Assembly (NCBI RefSeq): GCF_008728835.1 | Contig: NZ_CP042582.1 | Span: 5,439,001-5,503,000, forward strand | Reading direction: 5' to 3' | DNA from: Hypericibacter adhaerens | Lineage (GTDB): Bacteria > Pseudomonadota > Alphaproteobacteria > Dongiales > Dongiaceae | DNA: 64,000 nt | In this document: piece after piece, positions 18,068 to 27,327 of the stretch | Layout of the letters: every line of letters starts with the position of its first letter | Numbering within the stretch: position 1 is the stretch's first letter | Notes under the pieces: model-generated | What the model saw: only the letters and a program-made list of their open reading frames with translations | Told to the model about the DNA's origin: nothing | Database searches by the model: none | Position numbers and translations under genes: made by a program

Positions 18068-18751
18068 TCAGCGTCCGCAGCCCGGCAGGAAGAGATCGTT
18101 GCGCGCGGTCGGGTGATAGCGGATCAAAAGCCGCTGCGGATAGTTGCCGCGTCCATGGAAGCGTTGCGGCCAGGCCCCTTCCGACGGCGCGGGCGGCCAG
18201 TCGAACACGTTGTACTGCAGCTCGCCGCCGCCGATATCGAGGAACACCAGATGGATCGAGCTGGTGGGGAGCCGCCAGACCCGCTCGCGCGCCTGGGCCG
18301 AAGCGGAAGCGCCGCCTTGCGGACTGCCGCAGACCAGATCGGGCGGGCCGTAGCGCGATTGCAGCGCTGCCAATGCCGCCTCGTAGGCCTTGGGCGCGTT
18401 CGGCAGGCGGCTGCGCTGCAGCATCACCTGCACCAGCCCGTGGCTCTTGCTGTCGAACTGGAAAAGCACGCGCCAGGTGAAGCCGGCGAATTCGAGATCG
18501 CGCCAGACGCGGCTCGCCTCGCTCGATCCGAATTCGATCGGCGGCTCGACCTTCTGCAGGGCCGATCCGTAAAGCTTGTCGACATCGGCGGGTTTCATGC
18601 CCCAGCTTGTCTGGTCCCAACCAGGCAGATCCTCGCGCGCCGGCGCCGGCCCGGTCGCGACCGCCATCAAGTTGCAGGCGAGGATCGTGAGGAGGAACAG
18701 CGCCGGCAGGCGGCGCCGAGGATGCGCGCTACTGCGGCTGGCCGGCCGCAT
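18068..18751 (-). CDS. Secreted hypothetical protein
   Basis: A 227-residue protein of unknown function. The ATG at 18751 gives a basic N-terminus followed by a hydrophobic signal segment ([20 protein letters not shown]) and a mature region beginning near [20 protein letters not shown]. That WGM-x3-DV phrase is seen in several small exported proteins. The start lies inside the 3-prime end of rlmN, with a 23-bp overlap, so translation may be coupled. The frame is open further upstream, but that part is antisense-like noise within rlmN. One cysteine pair is present (VCGSPQ, PGCGR). Confidence 0.7.
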   Translation of the reverse strand: MRPASRSSAHPRRRLPALFLLTILACNLMAVATGPAPAREDLPGWDQTSWGMKPADVDKLYGSALQKVEPPIEFGSSEASRVWRDLEFAGFTWRVLFQFDSKSHGLVQVMLQRSRLPNAPKAYEAALAALQSRYGPPDLVCGSPQGGASASAQARERVWRLPTSSIHLVFLDIGGGELQYNVFDWPPAPSEGAWPQRFHGRGNYPQRLLIRYHPTARNDLFLPGCGR

Positions 18752-19898
18752 CGGCCGCGGTTTCGGCCGCCGCCGCGAGCTGCTGACTCTTGCGCAGCCG
18801 CACGCTCTCGCTCTTGAGCTGGCCGCAGGCCGCCATGATGTCCTGGCCGCGCGGCGTCCTGACCGGCGAGGCGTAGCCCGCATCGAACACGATCTGGCTG
18901 AAGGCCTCGATCGCGCGCTTGCTGGAACATTCGAAGGGCGCGCCCGGCCAGGGGTTGAACGGGATGAGATTGACCTTGGCCGGGATGTCCTCGAGCAGCG
19001 CGATGAGCGCCCGCGCATCGGCCGGCGAATCGTTCACGCCCTTCAGCATCACATATTCGAAGGTGATGCGCCGCGCATTGGAAAGGCCGGGATAATTGCG
19101 GCAGGCGCGCATCAGCTCGGCGATCGGGTATTTCTTGTTGATCGGCACGATGCGGTCGCGCAGCTCGTCGGTCACGGCATGGAGCGAGATGGCGAGATTG
19201 ACGCCGAGCTCCTGGCCGCAACGCTCGATCATCGGCACCACGCCCGCGGTCGAGAGGGTGATGCGCCGCTTCGAGATCGAGATGCCCTCATGGTCCATCA
19301 CGATCTTGAGGGCCTTCGAGACATTGTCCCAGTTATAGAGCGGCTCGCCCATGCCCATCATGACGATGTTGGAGAGCAGCCGTCCGTCCGGCGGCGAAGG
19401 CCATTCGCCGAGCGCGTCGCGCGCCATCATCACCTGGCCGACGATCTCGGCGGCGCCAAGGTTGCGCACCAGCTTCTGCGTGCCGGTATGGCAGAACTTG
19501 CAGGTCAGCGTGCAGCCCACCTGCGAGGAGACGCAGAGCGTGCCGCGATCCTCCTCGGGGATATGGACGGTCTCGATCTCCTGCCCGTCGGCGAACTTGA
19601 GCAGCCATTTGCGGGTGCCGTCGATCGACTGCTTCGCGACCGAGACCTCGGGGCGCGCCACCACGTAGCTCGCCGCCAGCTTCTCGCGGAAGCTCTTGGC
19701 GAGCGAGGTCATGGCGGCGAAATCGGTGACGCCGCGATGATAGATCCAGTGCCAGAGCTGGCGCGCGCGGAAGGCGGGCTCGCCCAGCGCCACGATCTCG
19801 GCCTCAAGCTCGGCGCGGTCGAGCCCCACGAGATTCCGGCGCCCATCCGCAAGTGCGGCGGGCGGCGCGAAAGTCAGGGCATGGGCGGTCGTGCTCAT
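18729..19898 (-). CDS. rlmN: 23S rRNA A2503-C2 / tRNA A37 methyltransferase RlmN
   Basis: RlmN is a radical SAM enzyme that methylates C2 of A2503 in 23S rRNA and of A37 in some tRNAs. The 389-residue product has the CxxxCxxC iron-sulfur motif ([15 protein letters not shown]), the [12 protein letters not shown] motif, and the C-terminal catalytic cysteine region ([10 protein letters not shown]). The N-terminal accessory domain includes [13 protein letters not shown]. Length is typical. Its end overlaps the start of a secreted protein gene. Confidence 0.97.
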   Translation of the reverse strand: MSTTAHALTFAPPAALADGRRNLVGLDRAELEAEIVALGEPAFRARQLWHWIYHRGVTDFAAMTSLAKSFREKLAASYVVARPEVSVAKQSIDGTRKWLLKFADGQEIETVHIPEEDRGTLCVSSQVGCTLTCKFCHTGTQKLVRNLGAAEIVGQVMMARDALGEWPSPPDGRLLSNIVMMGMGEPLYNWDNVSKALKIVMDHEGISISKRRITLSTAGVVPMIERCGQELGVNLAISLHAVTDELRDRIVPINKKYPIAELMRACRNYPGLSNARRITFEYVMLKGVNDSPADARALIALLEDIPAKVNLIPFNPWPGAPFECSSKRAIEAFSQIVFDAGYASPVRTPRGQDIMAACGQLKSESVRLRKSQQLAAAAETAADAAGQPQ

Positions 19899-20234
19899 GG
19901 GTTCTTGCGTCGCGTCAGTCTAGCAGGGATCGGCCGGCCCGTTCTTTACACCGGGGCCGCCCGCGGGGTCCATCGCCGGCATCGCCCGCCGGACGCGCCC
20001 CAAGGCCGCACCCGCCGCCAGGAAGTGAGGCCGGTCAGGGGGTTATTCAAGGCCGGCCGACTTGGGCTCCCCATGGCAACACCCCAATCTGGTGTTGCAC
20101 TTCGTTTGAAAACTCAGCGGATCCACCCTCATCCAGGTCACCGGGCTTCGCCATGGTTCCCCGCTTTCCGCGGGGATGACGATGGGGCGGCGGCTGACAG
20201 CGCCGCCGGCAGCGGCGACGGGAGCCCGGAGGCT
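19899..20234. other. Intergenic region upstream of rlmN
   Basis: This 336-bp stretch holds no gene I can support. It contains an 8-bp perfect hairpin (20076-20098) and a single degraded REP half-site (20154-20180, CCCCGCTTTCCGCGGGGATGAC). It also must hold the rlmN promoter and the end of the upstream beta-propeller transcript, but no clear promoter boxes stand out. Confidence 0.6.
20076..20098. other. Perfect hairpin in the rlmN upstream region
   Basis: GCAACACC and GGTGTTGC form an 8-bp stem around a 7-base loop (CCAATCT). No T-run follows on either strand. It could be the 3-prime end structure of the beta-propeller transcript or a protein binding site; nothing decides between these. Confidence 0.45.
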
Positions 20235-21428
20235 TCACCGCATATTGCCGGTATGGCCCAGGGAGTAGCGGCCCGGCTGCGGCCAGACCGTCAGGCCGTG
20301 CGGCTCCTTGCCGACATCGACCTGGGTGACATGGCCGGTGGCGGTGTCGATATCGTAGACCACGTCGTCGAACCGGCCCGACAGCCAGAGATGCGTGCCG
20401 TCGGCCGAGACATTGCCCATATCGGGGCTGCCGCCGCCGGGGATCGGCCAGTTGGCGATCACCTTGCGGGTGGCGAAATCGATGACGCTGACGCTGCCGT
20501 CGCCATGCGGCTTGGCGAAGACCATGCCGCCGCCGCGGTTCGACACATAGAGCTTGGTGCCGTCGCGGCTCGGATAGAGGCCGTGCGCGCCGGGCCCGGT
20601 CGGGATGAAGCTCACGAAGCTGAAGCTCTTCCCGTCGATGACATAGACGCCGCCGATATGCATGTCGGCCACATAGAACACCTCGCCATCGGGCGAGATG
20701 CGGATGTCCTGCGGCATGCCGTGCTTGGCCAAGGGGAGCTTGAGATAGCCCAGCACCTTGCGGTTCACCATGTCGATCTTCACCAGCGTGCCGTCGAACT
20801 CGCAGGTGAAGATCGCGTAGCTGCCGTCGATCGAGAAATCGGCGTGGTTGATGCCGTTGCAGTCGGGCGCCTCGAGCGACATCTGGAACGCCATGGTGTG
20901 GGGATCGCGGAAATCGAGCCGCTTGTGCATCTCCGCCACCACGATCGCGGATTTGCCGTCGGGCGTGAAATAGAGGTTGTAGGGATCCTCGACCGGGATG
21001 GCGGCGCCGGGCTTGCCGGTGAAGGGGTCGATCGGCGTCATGCTGCCATCGACGCCCTTCTTGGTCTCGTGTCCGTTATTGGCGACCCAGAGCGTCTTCA
21101 GGTCCCAGGAGGGCACGATATGCTGCGGGCTGAAGCCGACCTTGAAATGGTCGACGATCTTGTGCGTCACCGGATCGATCACATCGACATCGTTCGAGCG
21201 GCGGTTGGGCACATAGATGCGCGAGAGCGCGCCCGCCGTCGCGGGGCTGAAGAGATTGGCGCCCGCCTCGCTGTAGAGATTGTCGGGATCGACCACCGGG
21301 GGCATGCCGGGAACCGTCGTGACCTCGGGGGCCGCCCAGCCGGGTCGGCCCGCAAGGCAGATCCCGAGCGAGACGGCGAGGACGAGAAGGCGGGAGCGGC
21401 GTCGAAAAGATTGCGTGAAATTCATCAT
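20235..21428 (-). CDS. Secreted YVTN/YncE-type beta-propeller protein
   Basis: A 397-residue exported seven-bladed beta-propeller of the YVTN/YncE type. A signal peptide (RLLVLAVSLGICLAGRPGWA) is followed by repeated blades such as RIYVPNRRSNDVDVIDPVTH, KTLWVANNGHE and KLYVSNRGGG. Such proteins often sit with PQQ or methanol/amine dehydrogenase genes or act as periplasmic binding or lactonase-like proteins. Here it lies 60 bp downstream of an exported creatininase-like gene, on the same strand. No catalytic motif is evident. Confidence 0.85.
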   Translation of the reverse strand: MMNFTQSFRRRSRLLVLAVSLGICLAGRPGWAAPEVTTVPGMPPVVDPDNLYSEAGANLFSPATAGALSRIYVPNRRSNDVDVIDPVTHKIVDHFKVGFSPQHIVPSWDLKTLWVANNGHETKKGVDGSMTPIDPFTGKPGAAIPVEDPYNLYFTPDGKSAIVVAEMHKRLDFRDPHTMAFQMSLEAPDCNGINHADFSIDGSYAIFTCEFDGTLVKIDMVNRKVLGYLKLPLAKHGMPQDIRISPDGEVFYVADMHIGGVYVIDGKSFSFVSFIPTGPGAHGLYPSRDGTKLYVSNRGGGMVFAKPHGDGSVSVIDFATRKVIANWPIPGGGSPDMGNVSADGTHLWLSGRFDDVVYDIDTATGHVTQVDVGKEPHGLTVWPQPGRYSLGHTGNMR

Positions 21429-21488
21429 CGGCGATCGCGGGTTGGCTTAGCCCTGACGGCAGATCCAAGGAGAAAAACGGAGCGCAAA

Positions 21489-22298
21489 CTAGCGTGTCGC
21501 CACCGCCTTGGCGATCTCCTTCACCGTGCGTGCGACAATGAGGTCGACGCCGATCTGGCCGAGCTCGGCGCTCGAGCGCCGCGGGTCGCCATAGACCCCG
21601 TCGGCGCGGCCATAGGGGCCGCCCGCCGACAGCAAATCGCCGCGCACCAGGCTCGGGTCGAGCGCCAGCATGAGCGAGGTGTCGGCGAGGCCGGCATGGG
21701 TCCCGATCTCCTGCTCGCTGTAGCCCCGCGCCTCGAGCGCCTTCACATAGTCGCTCTGCGTGACATCGTAATAGGCGGTGAGCGCGTGGACGCGCACGGG
21801 CGTCTGCGCCCATTCGCGATTGAGCCGCGCGGCCACCGCGACCAGGTCCTTCTGATAGCCGCCGTGATCGCCGAGCAGCACGATGTCGCGGAAGCCGTGG
21901 AGCTTGAAGCTGCGCGCGGCATATTCGAGCGTCTTCTCGAAGAGATCGTCGGGCAGGGTGATGGTGCCGGGAAAGCGCATATGGGCGCTCGGCGGATCGA
22001 TCGTGCCTTCGGGCACATAGGCGATCACCGGCGCCACCAGCGCATTGCCCAGCGCCCGCGCGATCTTGTCCGAAAGCAGATGGGCGCGCCGGTTATGCTT
22101 GCCCAAGGCCATTGCCGGCCCGCTCTGCTCGGTGCCGCCGACCGGCACGAGGATCGTGGTCTTGCCGGCGGCGATGGCGTCCCTGAGCTCGGTCCAGGTC
22201 AGGTCTTCGAGGAAGACACTGTCGGGCGTGGCCGCCTGCGCCAGCGGCGCGATGAGGAGACAGAGGGCTGCGATCAGCCCGGCCCAGCCACGATGCAT
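21489..22298 (-). CDS. Exported creatininase-family protein
   Basis: A 269-residue creatininase-superfamily amidohydrolase with a signal peptide (AGLIAALCLLIAPLAQAA), so it acts outside the cytoplasm. The family regions are visible: PVGGTEQSGPAMALGKHNRR for the first metal loop, LLGDHGGYQKD for the second, and HAGLADTSLMLAL. Compared with the usual EQHGPH-L-x-L-G-x-D and HAGExETS patterns, several expected ligand positions differ (S for H, A for H, L for E), so metal binding may be altered or absent. It probably forms an operon with the beta-propeller gene. Confidence 0.83.
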   Translation of the reverse strand: MHRGWAGLIAALCLLIAPLAQAATPDSVFLEDLTWTELRDAIAAGKTTILVPVGGTEQSGPAMALGKHNRRAHLLSDKIARALGNALVAPVIAYVPEGTIDPPSAHMRFPGTITLPDDLFEKTLEYAARSFKLHGFRDIVLLGDHGGYQKDLVAVAARLNREWAQTPVRVHALTAYYDVTQSDYVKALEARGYSEQEIGTHAGLADTSLMLALDPSLVRGDLLSAGGPYGRADGVYGDPRRSSAELGQIGVDLIVARTVKEIAKAVATR

Positions 22299-22383
22299 CG
22301 CCTTGAGCTCGTCACGGCCGGGCTTTCAGGAATTTTGTCGGCCCGGGCTTGGAAGGATGGAGCGAAGCCCATCCCGACCGCTG

Positions 22384-22902
22384 TCAGCCGCCGACTTCGC
22401 AGGCCTTGTTGATGGCCTGGAGCGCCTTGCCGAAGCCGGTCAGCGAATAGGTATCGACCGTCTTGGTGCCGCGCGAGGATTCGCCGCTGACGACCAGGGT
22501 CTTTCCCTTGACCATCGCGTCGACGATCTTCGGATCGTCGCCGTCGCGGGCCCAGGCGGTGTCGTCCTTGGTGAAGAGATCGAAGCCCGTGCCGTCGATA
22601 TCGACCTTGACCGACCCATCGGGCTTGTAGTCGTAGCCGGCCGTGAAGCTCACCACGCCGATCGATTTCTGCGCCGGCCGATGTGTAATCAAAAGATAGA
22701 CCTCGCCCCGCCGGGTGTAATTGCCTTCCTTGCGGGTCGGTTCGCTCATCACGTAGCAGGCGGTATGCCCGTCTTCCTGGAACGTCATGGCGGTCCAGGA
22801 ACCGAACTTGCCGATTTGCTTGGGCTCTTGGGCCAAGGCCGGTTGGGCGGCGATCGCGGCCACCAGCCCAACGGCAAACAAGAACGACACGAGGCGCTTC
22901 AT
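22384..22902 (-). CDS. Invasion-associated locus B (IalB) family protein
   Basis: A 172-residue secreted protein of the IalB family. It has a signal peptide (RLVSFLFAVGLVAAIAAQPA LAQ, spanning residues 3-25) and the family pattern FGSWTAMTFQEDG...CYVMSEP early, with TGFGKALQAINKAC at the end. IalB was named in Bartonella, but relatives are widespread in free-living alphaproteobacteria and their role there is unknown. The ATG at 22902 has AGGTAGG eight bases upstream; a GTG three codons earlier is less likely. Two cysteines (in TACYV and NKACEV) may form a disulfide. Confidence 0.88.
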   Translation of the reverse strand: MKRLVSFLFAVGLVAAIAAQPALAQEPKQIGKFGSWTAMTFQEDGHTACYVMSEPTRKEGNYTRRGEVYLLITHRPAQKSIGVVSFTAGYDYKPDGSVKVDIDGTGFDLFTKDDTAWARDGDDPKIVDAMVKGKTLVVSGESSRGTKTVDTYSLTGFGKALQAINKACEVGG

Positions 22903-23157
22903 AGCGATCACCTACCTAGCTTTGCGCTGCCCGCCGGAAAGGGCTGCCTAAAATTCGCCTTAAATGACAACAACTTGTAGTCTTTCCGTGCTCGCCCATT
23001 TAGGGCAATTCGCGGAACGCTGCAAGGGCAGGCGAGAGCAATTAACCATATTTCGGCGGAAAACACCCGGTCGTTCGCACATTGCCTGCGAACCCGCCCA
23101 GAAGGCATTGAGTCCGGTTAACAAATTATTAAAAGCGGTGCTTGGAACGCGGCCGGC

Positions 23158-23709
23158 TTAGGGTTTCGTCAAGCGCGTGCGCTGCCGCTGCTTCCAGACC
23201 GGTTCGCCATGATGATGACGAGCCTTCGGCGCGTGAGGCCCGCCCGCCCGCACCGGCCGCTCGGCGAAGCGTCCCAGCGAGATCATGCGGTCGTACATGA
23301 CCAGCGCGCCGGCGAGCGCCACATTGATGCAGAAGCGGGTCGGGATCTTGACCACGTGGTCGCAGCGCGCGAGGAGCTCGGGCGAAAGATCGTCGCGCTC
23401 GGCGCCCATGACATAAGCGGCACGCGTCGGGTGGCGGAAGCTCGGCAGCTCGACCGCGTCCTCGATGAATTCGAGCCCCACGAGCTGGCAGCCCTTGGGC
23501 AGCTGGAAGGAATCGAGGTCGGGATAGTCGTGGAACGGCAGGCTCTGCATCGCGTCCGAGGTGTCGGCGAGGCGCGCCTCGCGCGTGTCGAACACCGCAC
23601 CGATGGTGAAGCAGAAGCTGGCGCCGAAGGCATGGGCCGTGCGCATCAGGCTGCCGAGGTTCATCGGCTTGCTGATGCCCTCGACGCCGATGCCGAAATA
23701 GCCGCGCAT
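23158..23709 (-). CDS. TrmH/SpoU family RNA methyltransferase
   Basis: A 183-residue SPOUT-class RNA 2-prime-O-methyltransferase. The three family motifs appear as SKPMNLGSLMRTAHAFGA (motif 1), YVMGAERDDLSPELLARCD (motif 2) and RFCINVALAGALVMYDR (motif 3, knot region, with N-V-A replacing the common N-V-S). The target RNA is unknown. The C-terminal tail is rich in basic residues and histidines (KARHHHGEP). The ATG at 23709 was preferred because the frame further upstream lies in the intergenic region shared with the divergent asparaginase gene. Confidence 0.86.
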   Translation of the reverse strand: MRGYFGIGVEGISKPMNLGSLMRTAHAFGASFCFTIGAVFDTREARLADTSDAMQSLPFHDYPDLDSFQLPKGCQLVGLEFIEDAVELPSFRHPTRAAYVMGAERDDLSPELLARCDHVVKIPTRFCINVALAGALVMYDRMISLGRFAERPVRAGGPHAPKARHHHGEPVWKQRQRTRLTKP

Positions 23710-23786
23710 GGCGCCGAAGGTTGCATGGGGCCTGCCGCCAAGGCAAGGTGGCGCCCTCGGGAAGTGAAGGAAATCGGTTGTCGGCG

Positions 23787-24986
23787 ATGGCACGCAAAGC
23801 GGCCCGCAAGACCGCCGGCCGCAGCGCGACAGCGAAGCGGCCGGGCGGCAAGAGCTCCGTGAAGACCAAGGGCGCGGCCAAGAGCAAGGCCAAGACCCGG
23901 AAGCCGGCCGTGCCGAAGGCCAAGCCGAAGCCGGGCGCCAAGCGCGGCGGGGCGCAGATCCTCTCGGATCAGAAGCCGCCCGCCAATCCGACGCTGATCG
24001 AGGTCACGCGCGGCGAGATGGTCGAGAGCCGTCATCGCGTCGCCGTCGCCGTGGTCGACGCCCAGGGCAAGCTGGTCGAGAGCTGGGGCGATATCGAGCG
24101 GCCGATCTATGGGCGCTCCGCGGTGAAGCCGCTGCAGGCGCTGCCGCTGCTGGAGACGGGTGCGGCCGACAATTTCGGCCTGGGCGAGCCCGAGATCGCG
24201 CTTGCCTGCGCCTCCCACAATGGCGAGCCGCTTCATACCGATCGCGTGCGCCGCTGGCTCGCGCGCATCGGCTGCGAGATTTCCGATCTCGAATGCGGCG
24301 CGCATCTGCCGTTGCACGAGCCGACCATGCTGCAGCTCATCGCCAATGGCGGCGACCTCACGGCGATCTACAACAACTGCTCCGGCAAGCATTCGGGCTT
24401 CCTCACCACCGCGCGCCACGAGGGCGAGCCGACGCGCGGCTATGTCCGCTACGAGCATCCGGTGCAGCAGCGCGTGACCCGGGCGATGTCCGAGATGACC
24501 GGCCTCGATCTATCCCGCGCCCCGCGCGGCATCGATGGCTGCGGGATCCCGGTCCTGGGCCTGCCGCTGCGCGCGATGGCGCTGGGGCTGGCGCGGATGG
24601 CCGATCCGCGCAAGCTCTCGGCCGACCGCGCCAATGCCTGCAAGCGCATCCTGCAGTCGGTCATGGCCTGGCCCATGCTCGTGGGCGGCACCGGGCGTTT
24701 CGGCTCGACCCTGATGGCGACGCTCAAGGGCCGCTTCCTGCTCAAGGGCGGCGCCGAGGGCGTCTATGCGGGCATCCTGCCGAGCCTGGGGCTCGGTGTC
24801 GCGATCAAGGCCGACGACGGGGCGGGGCGGGCCGCCGAGACGGCGATGGCGCAGACCTTGCGGCGGCTCAAGCTGATCTCGGCGGCGGAAACGAAAATGC
24901 TGGCCGATCTGCTGACGCCGCCGGTGCTCAACCGCGCCCTCCTCGAGGTCGGCCGCATCCGCTCCACCGGCGAAGGGCGCTTCTGA
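23787..24986 (+). CDS. L-asparaginase (Rhizobium ReAV type) with basic tail
   Basis: A 399-residue asparaginase II of the thermolabile Rhizobium type, a serine-reactive fold related to beta-lactamases, converting asparagine to aspartate and ammonia. The SxxK motif is in YGRSAVKPLQA (S111, K114). Other family motifs are CASHNGEPLHTD, IYNNCSGKHSGFL and GIDGCGIPVLGLPL. Unusually, the first 55 residues or so form a Lys/Ala/Pro-rich tail (KTAGRSATAKRPGGKSSVKT, KAKTRKPAVPKAKPKPGAKR) like histone H1 or AlgP, absent from typical members. It starts an operon with a quinone oxidoreductase 4 bp downstream. Confidence 0.88.
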   Translation: MARKAARKTAGRSATAKRPGGKSSVKTKGAAKSKAKTRKPAVPKAKPKPGAKRGGAQILSDQKPPANPTLIEVTRGEMVESRHRVAVAVVDAQGKLVESWGDIERPIYGRSAVKPLQALPLLETGAADNFGLGEPEIALACASHNGEPLHTDRVRRWLARIGCEISDLECGAHLPLHEPTMLQLIANGGDLTAIYNNCSGKHSGFLTTARHEGEPTRGYVRYEHPVQQRVTRAMSEMTGLDLSRAPRGIDGCGIPVLGLPLRAMALGLARMADPRKLSADRANACKRILQSVMAWPMLVGGTGRFGSTLMATLKGRFLLKGGAEGVYAGILPSLGLGVAIKADDGAGRAAETAMAQTLRRLKLISAAETKMLADLLTPPVLNRALLEVGRIRSTGEGRF

Positions 24987-24989
24987 GCG

Positions 24990-25976
24990 ATGCGCGTGGT
25001 GGAAGCGCGCGCCTGGGGCGGGCTCGACCAGCTGGCGCTCGGCGAGCGGCCGGACCCGGCCGTCACCGAACCCGACCAGGTCCTGATCGAGGTCGCCGCC
25101 GCCGGGCTCAATTTCGCCGATTCACTGATCATCGCCGGCAAATACCAGGAGCGGCCGCTGCCGCCTTTCGTGCCGGGCTTCGAGGTGGCGGGACGGGTGC
25201 TTGCCGTCGGCGCCCAGGTGCGCCGGGTGAAACAAGGCGATCGCGTGATGGCGGTGCTGGACCAGGGCGGCTATGCGGAACAGGCGCTGGCGCGCGAGGC
25301 CGACTGCTTCCCGATCCCGCCGCAGATGGATTTCGCCACGGCCGCCGCCTTCGCCATCGCCTATGGCACCTCGCATATCGCGCTCGACGAGCGCGCGGCG
25401 CTCGAGCCCGGCGAACGGTTGCTGGTGCTGGGTGCCTCGGGCGGCGTCGGGCTCACCGCGGTCGAGATCGGCAAGGCGATGGGGGCCACCGTGATCGCCT
25501 GCGCCGGGGGACCCGAGAAGCTCGCCATCGCCAGGGCCCATGGCGCCGATCATCTGATCGACTACAAGACCGAGACGCTGCGCCAGCGCGTCAAGGAGAT
25601 CTGCGACGGCGGCGGCGTCGATGTGGTCTATGACCCGGTCGGCGGCGATCTCTTCGACCAGGCGCTCAAATGCACCAACTGGGGCGGCCGCCTTCTCATC
25701 GTCGGTTTCGCCGGCGGCGGCGTGCCGCAGATCCCGGCCAATTATCTGCTGGTGAAGAACCTGGCGGCGCTGGGGATCTATTGGGGGTCCTACCGGCGCA
25801 AGCAGCCGGCGCTGGTCGAGACCTCCTTCCACAAGCTCTTCGCCTGGCATCGCGAGGGCAAGCTCAAGCCGCTGATCTCGAACCGCTTCGATCTGGCCGA
25901 GGCCGCGACCGCGCTCGAGCTCCTGACCTCGCGGCGCGCCACCGGCAAGGTGGTGCTCATCACGGGCCGCGGCTGA
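24990..25976 (+). CDS. NADPH:quinone oxidoreductase, zinc-free MDR family
   Basis: A 328-residue medium-chain dehydrogenase/reductase of the quinone oxidoreductase (Qor) subgroup. It has the GroES-like N-terminal domain (AAAGLNFADSLIIAGKYQ), the NADPH-binding loop LLVLGASGGVGLTAVEIGKA, and DVVYDPVGGDLFDQAL. Zinc ligands are missing, as usual in the group. Reduction of quinones or enones is likely, and the true substrate unknown. It sits 4 bp after the asparaginase gene and 5 bp before a methyltransferase gene, so the three are surely co-transcribed. Confidence 0.92.
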   Translation: MRVVEARAWGGLDQLALGERPDPAVTEPDQVLIEVAAAGLNFADSLIIAGKYQERPLPPFVPGFEVAGRVLAVGAQVRRVKQGDRVMAVLDQGGYAEQALAREADCFPIPPQMDFATAAAFAIAYGTSHIALDERAALEPGERLLVLGASGGVGLTAVEIGKAMGATVIACAGGPEKLAIARAHGADHLIDYKTETLRQRVKEICDGGGVDVVYDPVGGDLFDQALKCTNWGGRLLIVGFAGGGVPQIPANYLLVKNLAALGIYWGSYRRKQPALVETSFHKLFAWHREGKLKPLISNRFDLAEAATALELLTSRRATGKVVLITGRG

Positions 25977-25981
25977 GCCTG

Positions 25982-27232
25982 ATGAGCGAGGATCGCGTCC
26001 GCGACCAGTACGAGGCCTATCCCTATCCGCCGCGCGATCCGCGCGACGAGGCGAAGCGGCTGATCGAGGGCTCGCCCAGCCATCGCCTCGAGATCGATCA
26101 TTATGTCTTCGCCGGGCGCCGCGACTGGCGCGAACCGTTCAAGGCGCTCGTCGCCGGCGGCGGCACGGGCGACGGGCTCGTCATGCTGGCGCAGCAGCTC
26201 GCCGACATCGGCTGCCCGGCCGAGATCCATTATCTCGATCTGAGCCACGCCTCGCGCAACATCGCCGAGGCACGCATCCGCGCGCGCGAGCTGACCAGCG
26301 TGACCTTCCATCACGCCGCCATCGAGAGCCTGCCGCGGCTGGGGCTGGGGCGCTTCGACTATATCGATTGCTGCGGCGTGCTCCATCACCTCGCCGATCC
26401 CGCCGCGGGCCTGCGCATCCTGGCACAGTCGCTGTCGCTCGAGGGCGGCATCGGCCTCATGGTCTATGGCGAGCTCGGACGCTCGGGCGTCTATCCGATG
26501 CAGGAACTGCTGCGGATGCTGGGCGGCGGCGACCCGGCCGAGCGGCGCATCGAGACGGCGAAGCGGTTGCTGCGCCAATTGCCCGCGACCAATCTCTTCG
26601 CGCGCAACCCCGCGCTGGGCGATCACTTACGCGCCGGCGATGCGGGGATCCACGACTTGCTGCTGCACGCGCGCGACCGCGCCTATCGCGTCGGCGAGCT
26701 CATCGCCATGATCGACGCGGCCGGGCTGGCGCCGACCGCGCTGATCGAGCCCTGGCGCTACGATCCCGCGAGCTATCTCGCCGACCCGAAGCTGCTGGCA
26801 CCCTTGAACGCGATGGACCGCTGGCGACGCGCCGAGGCCGCCGAGCTCCTGGCCGGCAATCTCAAGATCCACATCGCCTATGCCGTGCCGAAGACGCGCG
26901 CTGCCGCCGCGGTGGCCATGCCCGACCCGACGGCGGTGCCGATCCTCAAAGGTGCGCCCGGCATCGAGATCGCGCGCGGGCTCAAGCCCGGCGGCCGGCT
27001 CACGGTGGCGGCCGACGGATTCGAGACCCGGTTCCCGACCGGCGCGGGCATGGGGCCGATCCTGGCGGCGATCAACGGGCGGCGCAGCCTGGCCGAGATC
27101 GAGGCCCTGCTCGCGGGCCAGGATTCCAAGCGCTGGACGCCTGCCCATTTCGCGGCCGAGTTTGCCCAAACCTATCGGCTTTTTAATTCGCTGAACCGGT
27201 TGTTCCTCAGGCATACCGGCCCGCCGGCTTGA
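25982..27232 (+). CDS. SAM-dependent methyltransferase with C-terminal domain
   Basis: A 416-residue class I methyltransferase. It begins RDQYEAYPYPPRDPRDEAKR, a signature of this uncharacterised subgroup, followed by the SAM-binding loop VAGGGTGDGLVMLAQQL (about residue 56) and FDYIDCCGVLHHLADP (motif IV). After residue 300 a second small domain follows, with FPTGAGMGPILAAINGRRSL and AEIEALLAG, resembling winged or PqqD-like folds. The substrate is unknown. The start at 25982 lies 5 bp after the Qor stop; a longer frame would run into qor. Confidence 0.85.
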   Translation: MSEDRVRDQYEAYPYPPRDPRDEAKRLIEGSPSHRLEIDHYVFAGRRDWREPFKALVAGGGTGDGLVMLAQQLADIGCPAEIHYLDLSHASRNIAEARIRARELTSVTFHHAAIESLPRLGLGRFDYIDCCGVLHHLADPAAGLRILAQSLSLEGGIGLMVYGELGRSGVYPMQELLRMLGGGDPAERRIETAKRLLRQLPATNLFARNPALGDHLRAGDAGIHDLLLHARDRAYRVGELIAMIDAAGLAPTALIEPWRYDPASYLADPKLLAPLNAMDRWRRAEAAELLAGNLKIHIAYAVPKTRAAAAVAMPDPTAVPILKGAPGIEIARGLKPGGRLTVAADGFETRFPTGAGMGPILAAINGRRSLAEIEALLAGQDSKRWTPAHFAAEFAQTYRLFNSLNRLFLRHTGPPA

Positions 27233-27327
27233 GGCGGATGCCCTCTGGTGCAGCGCCGAAACCGCCCCCATGTAATAGAGCTGTCGTCAAAGCTTGCCAT
27301 TCTGCAGACGGTTCCTCGATTCTCCTC

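Noticed and set aside
18576-22412. A 1278-codon open frame on the plus strand
   Set aside because: It runs antisense through rlmN, the beta-propeller and the creatininase-like gene. Its protein is His/Arg/Asp-rich without domain structure, as expected from the complement of high-GC genes.
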